DNA of 7,244 bases from Candidatus Eiseniibacteriota bacterium (lineage in GTDB: Bacteria; JAFGKV01), in assembly GCA_025453925.1 (NCBI GenBank), contig JALOPK010000166.1:1-7244 (forward strand). Reading direction: 5' to 3'. Of the stretch, positions 6,088 through 7,244 are shown in pieces (position 1 is the stretch's first letter; every line of letters begins with the position of its first letter). The notes beneath the pieces are model-generated. The model saw only the letters and a list, made by a program, of their open reading frames with translations, made no database searches and was not told the origin of the DNA. The position numbers and the translations under genes are program-made.

Positions 6088-6687
6088 CTAAAGGGTGGCC
6101 TTCTCCAAGCCGTCGAGGTTCACCAGTTCCATGAACTTGGCAGGCGTGGCCTTCTGACCGTTTGAGACTTCGACGGTCACCTGGATGTCGTTGTCCAGGA
6201 CGCAGGTGAGCTTCCCGCTGGAATTGTCGGCATCCCACTCCAGCGTGCACTTGCGGCCCTTGACGCGGACGAGCTCGCCCTGCTGCTCCCCGAACATCTG
6301 CGACATCTTCATCATGGCGCCGAGACCGGCGCCTCCGATGTCGCCGCTGGTGATCTTGAGGTCAACGTATTCGTCGCCGCTGGATGCCTGGAACTTTCGC
6401 TCGGCTTCGACGAGGTTGATGTTGAACATGGCAGCCGCGGCAGCGTCGGCATCCACTTCCTCGGCGGTGTAGCCGGATACCGACTGGGGCAGGAACTTCT
6501 TCAGCTCGACTGTCTGCAGAAGCCTGATCTCGCGGAGCGCCCACTGCAGGTCCTCGATGGCCTTGCTGTACTTGCCCTGGTTCAGGAATTCGGTGGCCGA
6601 TTGAATGAGGGTAGCCGGGTCCTCGCCCCGGGCGAGCGCCGGGAACAAGACCATGACCAGGCAGAGACAGGCCCATGCGGTACGCAT
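6088..6687 (-). CDS. Secreted protein of unknown function with TPR-like N-terminus
   Basis: I do not recognise this 199-residue protein. A signal peptide is clear: MRTAWACLCLVMVLFPALARG, likely cleaved near residues 20-22. Residues 24-56 (ATLIQSATEFLNQGKYSKAI and the next helix) look like one TPR-type helical hairpin. A central part contains KKFLPQSVSGYT (63-74), an Ala-rich stretch (82-87) and a sheet-like region with VDLKITSGD (108-116). GAGLGAMMKMSQMFG (119-133) follows, then alternating strands to the end (CTLEWD, KLTCVLDNDIQVTVEV). C147 and C162 could form a disulfide. The start at 6687 is firm: AGGAGG at 6694-6699 lies 6 nt upstream and the signal peptide begins there. An extension to 6858 would be Arg/Pro-rich and unlike a protein. 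It is the first gene after the promoter at 6871-6899 and is followed after 83 nt by the acylase-like gene, so an envelope role is likely. Confidence 0.82.
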   Translation of the reverse strand: MRTAWACLCLVMVLFPALARGEDPATLIQSATEFLNQGKYSKAIEDLQWALREIRLLQTVELKKFLPQSVSGYTAEEVDADAAAAAMFNINLVEAERKFQASSGDEYVDLKITSGDIGGAGLGAMMKMSQMFGEQQGELVRVKGRKCTLEWDADNSSGKLTCVLDNDIQVTVEVSNGQKATPAKFMELVNLDGLEKATL

Positions 6688-6693
6688 GATGAT

Positions 6694-6699
6694 CCTCCT
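6694..6699 (-). promoter_or_regulatory. Ribosome-binding site deciding the secreted-protein start
   Basis: The complement reads AGGAGG, 6 nt before ATG 6687. The same AGGAGGATC context precedes lpxD at 4479. Together with the signal peptide it rules out the longer reading from 6858. Confidence 0.8.
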
Positions 6700-6720
6700 G
6701 ATGAGAGTAGCGGGACATGC

Positions 6721-6765
6721 TCCGCCGCACGGCGGACGGCAGTCGCCGGGCGCGCCTGATGGCGC
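6721..6765 (-). promoter_or_regulatory. Two small hairpins in the 5' leader of the minus-strand cluster
   Basis: TCCGCC (6721-6726) pairs with GGCGGA (6731-6736) around a GCAC tetraloop. GCGCC (6752-6756) pairs with GGCGC (6761-6765) around TGAT. Both fall between the promoter at 6871-6899 and the ribosome-binding site at 6694-6699. They may be part of a structured leader, but are individually short enough to arise by chance in GC-rich DNA. Confidence 0.35.
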
Positions 6766-6785
6766 AATGCTCCGATCGCCGTTCA

Positions 6786-6851
6786 GCCGGGCGCGGAGAC
6801 CCTTGGTCTGCCGTGCCCGGCGGCGAAGCGGCCGGCTTGGGATCAGACCAA
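6786..6851 (-). promoter_or_regulatory. Leader with two mutually exclusive stem-loops
   Basis: Structure A: 6786-6801 pairs with 6805-6821 around a 3-nt loop (AGACC/GGTCT inside, then CGG/CCG, then GCCGGGC/GCCCGGC), with one bulge and one G.T position that becomes A.C in the minus transcript. Structure B: TTGGTCTG (6803-6810) pairs perfectly with CAGACCAA (6844-6851), enclosing 33 nt. Both need 6805-6809, so they cannot coexist. A further GGTCT copy lies at 6860-6864 (complement). The element sits just downstream of the predicted promoter, inside the leader of the three-gene cluster. Alternative pairing is typical of attenuators and riboswitches, but there is no U-tract and I match it to no known riboswitch. 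Confidence 0.4.
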
Positions 6852-6870
6852 CTGTCATGAGACCGCATGG

Positions 6871-6899
6871 AGTTTAGCGATTGGCCAGCCGCCTGTCCA
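6871..6899 (-). promoter_or_regulatory. Sigma-70-type promoter for the minus-strand cluster
   Basis: On the complement, TGGACA (6899-6894; 5 of 6 to TTGACA) is followed by a 17-nt spacer and TAAACT (6876-6871; 4 of 6 to TATAAT). Transcription would start near 6864, giving a ~175-nt leader before the secreted-protein ATG at 6687. It is the best -35/-10 pair I found on the minus strand upstream of the cluster. Confidence 0.55.
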
Positions 6900-6909
6900 G
6901 GAGCCTGGA
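6896..6909. promoter_or_regulatory. Palindrome between divergent promoters, possible operator
   Basis: TCCAGG (6896-6901) and CCTGGA (6904-6909) form a 6-bp inverted repeat with a 2-nt centre. It overlaps the -35 box of the minus-strand promoter. GGAGGA (6907-6912) with TCCTCC (6924-6929) forms a second repeat beside it, just before the plus-strand -35 box. A regulator binding here could affect both directions. No regulator family is implied. Confidence 0.3.
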
Positions 6910-6929
6910 GGAAAGATGGACCGTCCTCC

Positions 6930-6958
6930 TTGACGGGCCGTCACGCTTCGTCTAATCT
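6930..6958 (+). promoter_or_regulatory. Probable promoter of tRNA-Asn
   Basis: TTGACG (6930-6935) matches the -35 consensus at 5 of 6. TCTAAT (6951-6956; 5 of 6 to TATAAT) lies 15 nt downstream; TAATCT (6953-6958) at 17 nt is the alternative. A GC-rich segment with CAGCG/CGCTG follows, as is common at stable-RNA promoters. The start would be near 6964, about 64 nt before the tRNA. Confidence 0.5.
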
Positions 6959-7027
6959 CAGCGGTCGCTGTCAAGGTGTGCTCGGGCGGAAACGGCCTAC
7001 CGCTCCCCGCGCACCCCGACGGCATGA

Positions 7028-7103
7028 TCCCCGATAGCTCAATCGGCAGAGCGGGTGGCTGTTAACCACTAGGCTGTAGGTTCAAGTCCTACTCGGGGAG
7101 CCA
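7028..7103 (+). tRNA. tRNA-Asn (anticodon GTT)
   Basis: This is a complete 76-nt cloverleaf with encoded CCA. Acceptor TCCCCGA (7028-7034) pairs with TCGGGGA (7093-7099), followed by G73 (7100) and CCA (7101-7103). The D-stem is GCTC/GAGC (7037-7040/7049-7052) with GG in the loop. The anticodon stem is GGTGG/CCACT (7054-7058/7066-7070; the outer pair is G.T), with loop CTGTTAA and anticodon GTT at 7061-7063, reading AAC/AAU. The variable loop is 5 nt (7071-7075). The T-arm is GTAGG TTCAAGT CCTAC (7076-7092). The G73 discriminator fits asparagine. All stems pair, so it should be functional. Confidence 0.97.
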
Positions 7104-7108
7104 AATCT

Positions 7109-7136
7109 GAGGCCAGGCATCACGCCTGGCCTCTTT
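7109..7136 (+). terminator. Rho-independent terminator after tRNA-Asn
   Basis: GAGGCCAGGC (7109-7118) pairs perfectly with GCCTGGCCTC (7124-7133) around ATCAC, followed by TTT and a pyrimidine-rich stretch. It begins 5 nt after the tRNA CCA, so the tRNA appears to be a single-gene transcription unit. The T run is short, but the 10-bp stem is strong. Confidence 0.85.
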
Positions 7137-7244
7137 CCGTTCGAGATCCCGGTGCCCTTCTCGTTCTATGTGCTCCATAGTCCATGTGTCTGCGTCCGTG
7201 GTGTGCCACGCCATCTCCTCGCGGCAGAGGATGAAGGTGAGGGG

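Noticed and set aside
6005-6250. Extension of the acylase-like protein upstream to 6250
   Set aside because: It would overlap the end of the secreted-protein gene and the 6012-6050 hairpin and place about 80 charged residues before the signal peptide.
6688-6858. Extension of the secreted protein to 6858
   Set aside because: The added part is Arg/Pro-rich leader sequence; the ribosome-binding site and signal peptide both point to 6687.
6966-6974. Second minus-strand -35 box (TTGACA on the complement at 6969-6974)
   Set aside because: The -35 hexamer is perfect, but no -10 lies at acceptable spacing; the best, TAGACG, is only 14 nt away and a poor match.
7028-7136. tRNA-Asn as an integration (att) site for a mobile element
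   Set aside because: No integrase, no repeat of the tRNA 3' end and a normal terminator follow in the window, so nothing supports insertion.
7091-7244. Open frame on the minus strand entering from the right edge
   Set aside because: It runs through the terminator and into the tRNA, has no recognisable motif, and its translation is not protein-like enough to call a partial gene.

Overview
This is a high-GC bacterial window. LpxD (lipid A synthesis) and two proteins with N-terminal export or anchor sequences point to a Gram-negative, double-membraned organism. The pyrimidine genes look more like archaeal and deep-branching versions than proteobacterial ones, so an uncultured deep-branching phylum is plausible. 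I cannot name the phylum from the sequence.

Plus strand, 1-3404. The window opens inside pyrI, the regulatory subunit of aspartate carbamoyltransferase; only its zinc-binding C-terminal part is present. A 321-base gap follows, holding a terminator-like hairpin and further stem-loops. Next come pyrD (class 1B dihydroorotate dehydrogenase) and pyrK (its FAD/2Fe-2S electron-transfer subunit), which overlap by ATGA. PyrI therefore belongs to the second step of UMP synthesis, and PyrD with PyrK to the fourth. After 87 bases comes a CaCA-family cation exchanger with altered ion-site residues. It has its own strong ribosome-binding site.

Minus strand, 6900 down to 3451. A recognisable promoter (6871-6899) and a leader of roughly 175 nt with competing stem-loops precede three co-directional genes. 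The first encodes a small secreted protein I do not recognise, with a TPR-like start. The second encodes a short, divergent penicillin-acylase-family protein that seems to lack the catalytic serine. The third is lpxD. All three products probably act in or on the cell envelope, but only LpxD has a clear function. The exchanger and lpxD converge at 3404/3451.

Plus strand, 6930-7136. A divergent promoter probably drives a complete tRNA-Asn(GUU) with encoded CCA, followed at once by a clear Rho-independent terminator. The last ~110 bases hold no gene I can support.

Most of the window is core metabolism. The points worth a second look are the apparently nucleophile-less acylase homologue, the Thr/Thr exchanger, the archaeal-looking pyr genes and the structured leader on the minus strand. 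I did not find a clearly new multi-gene system.
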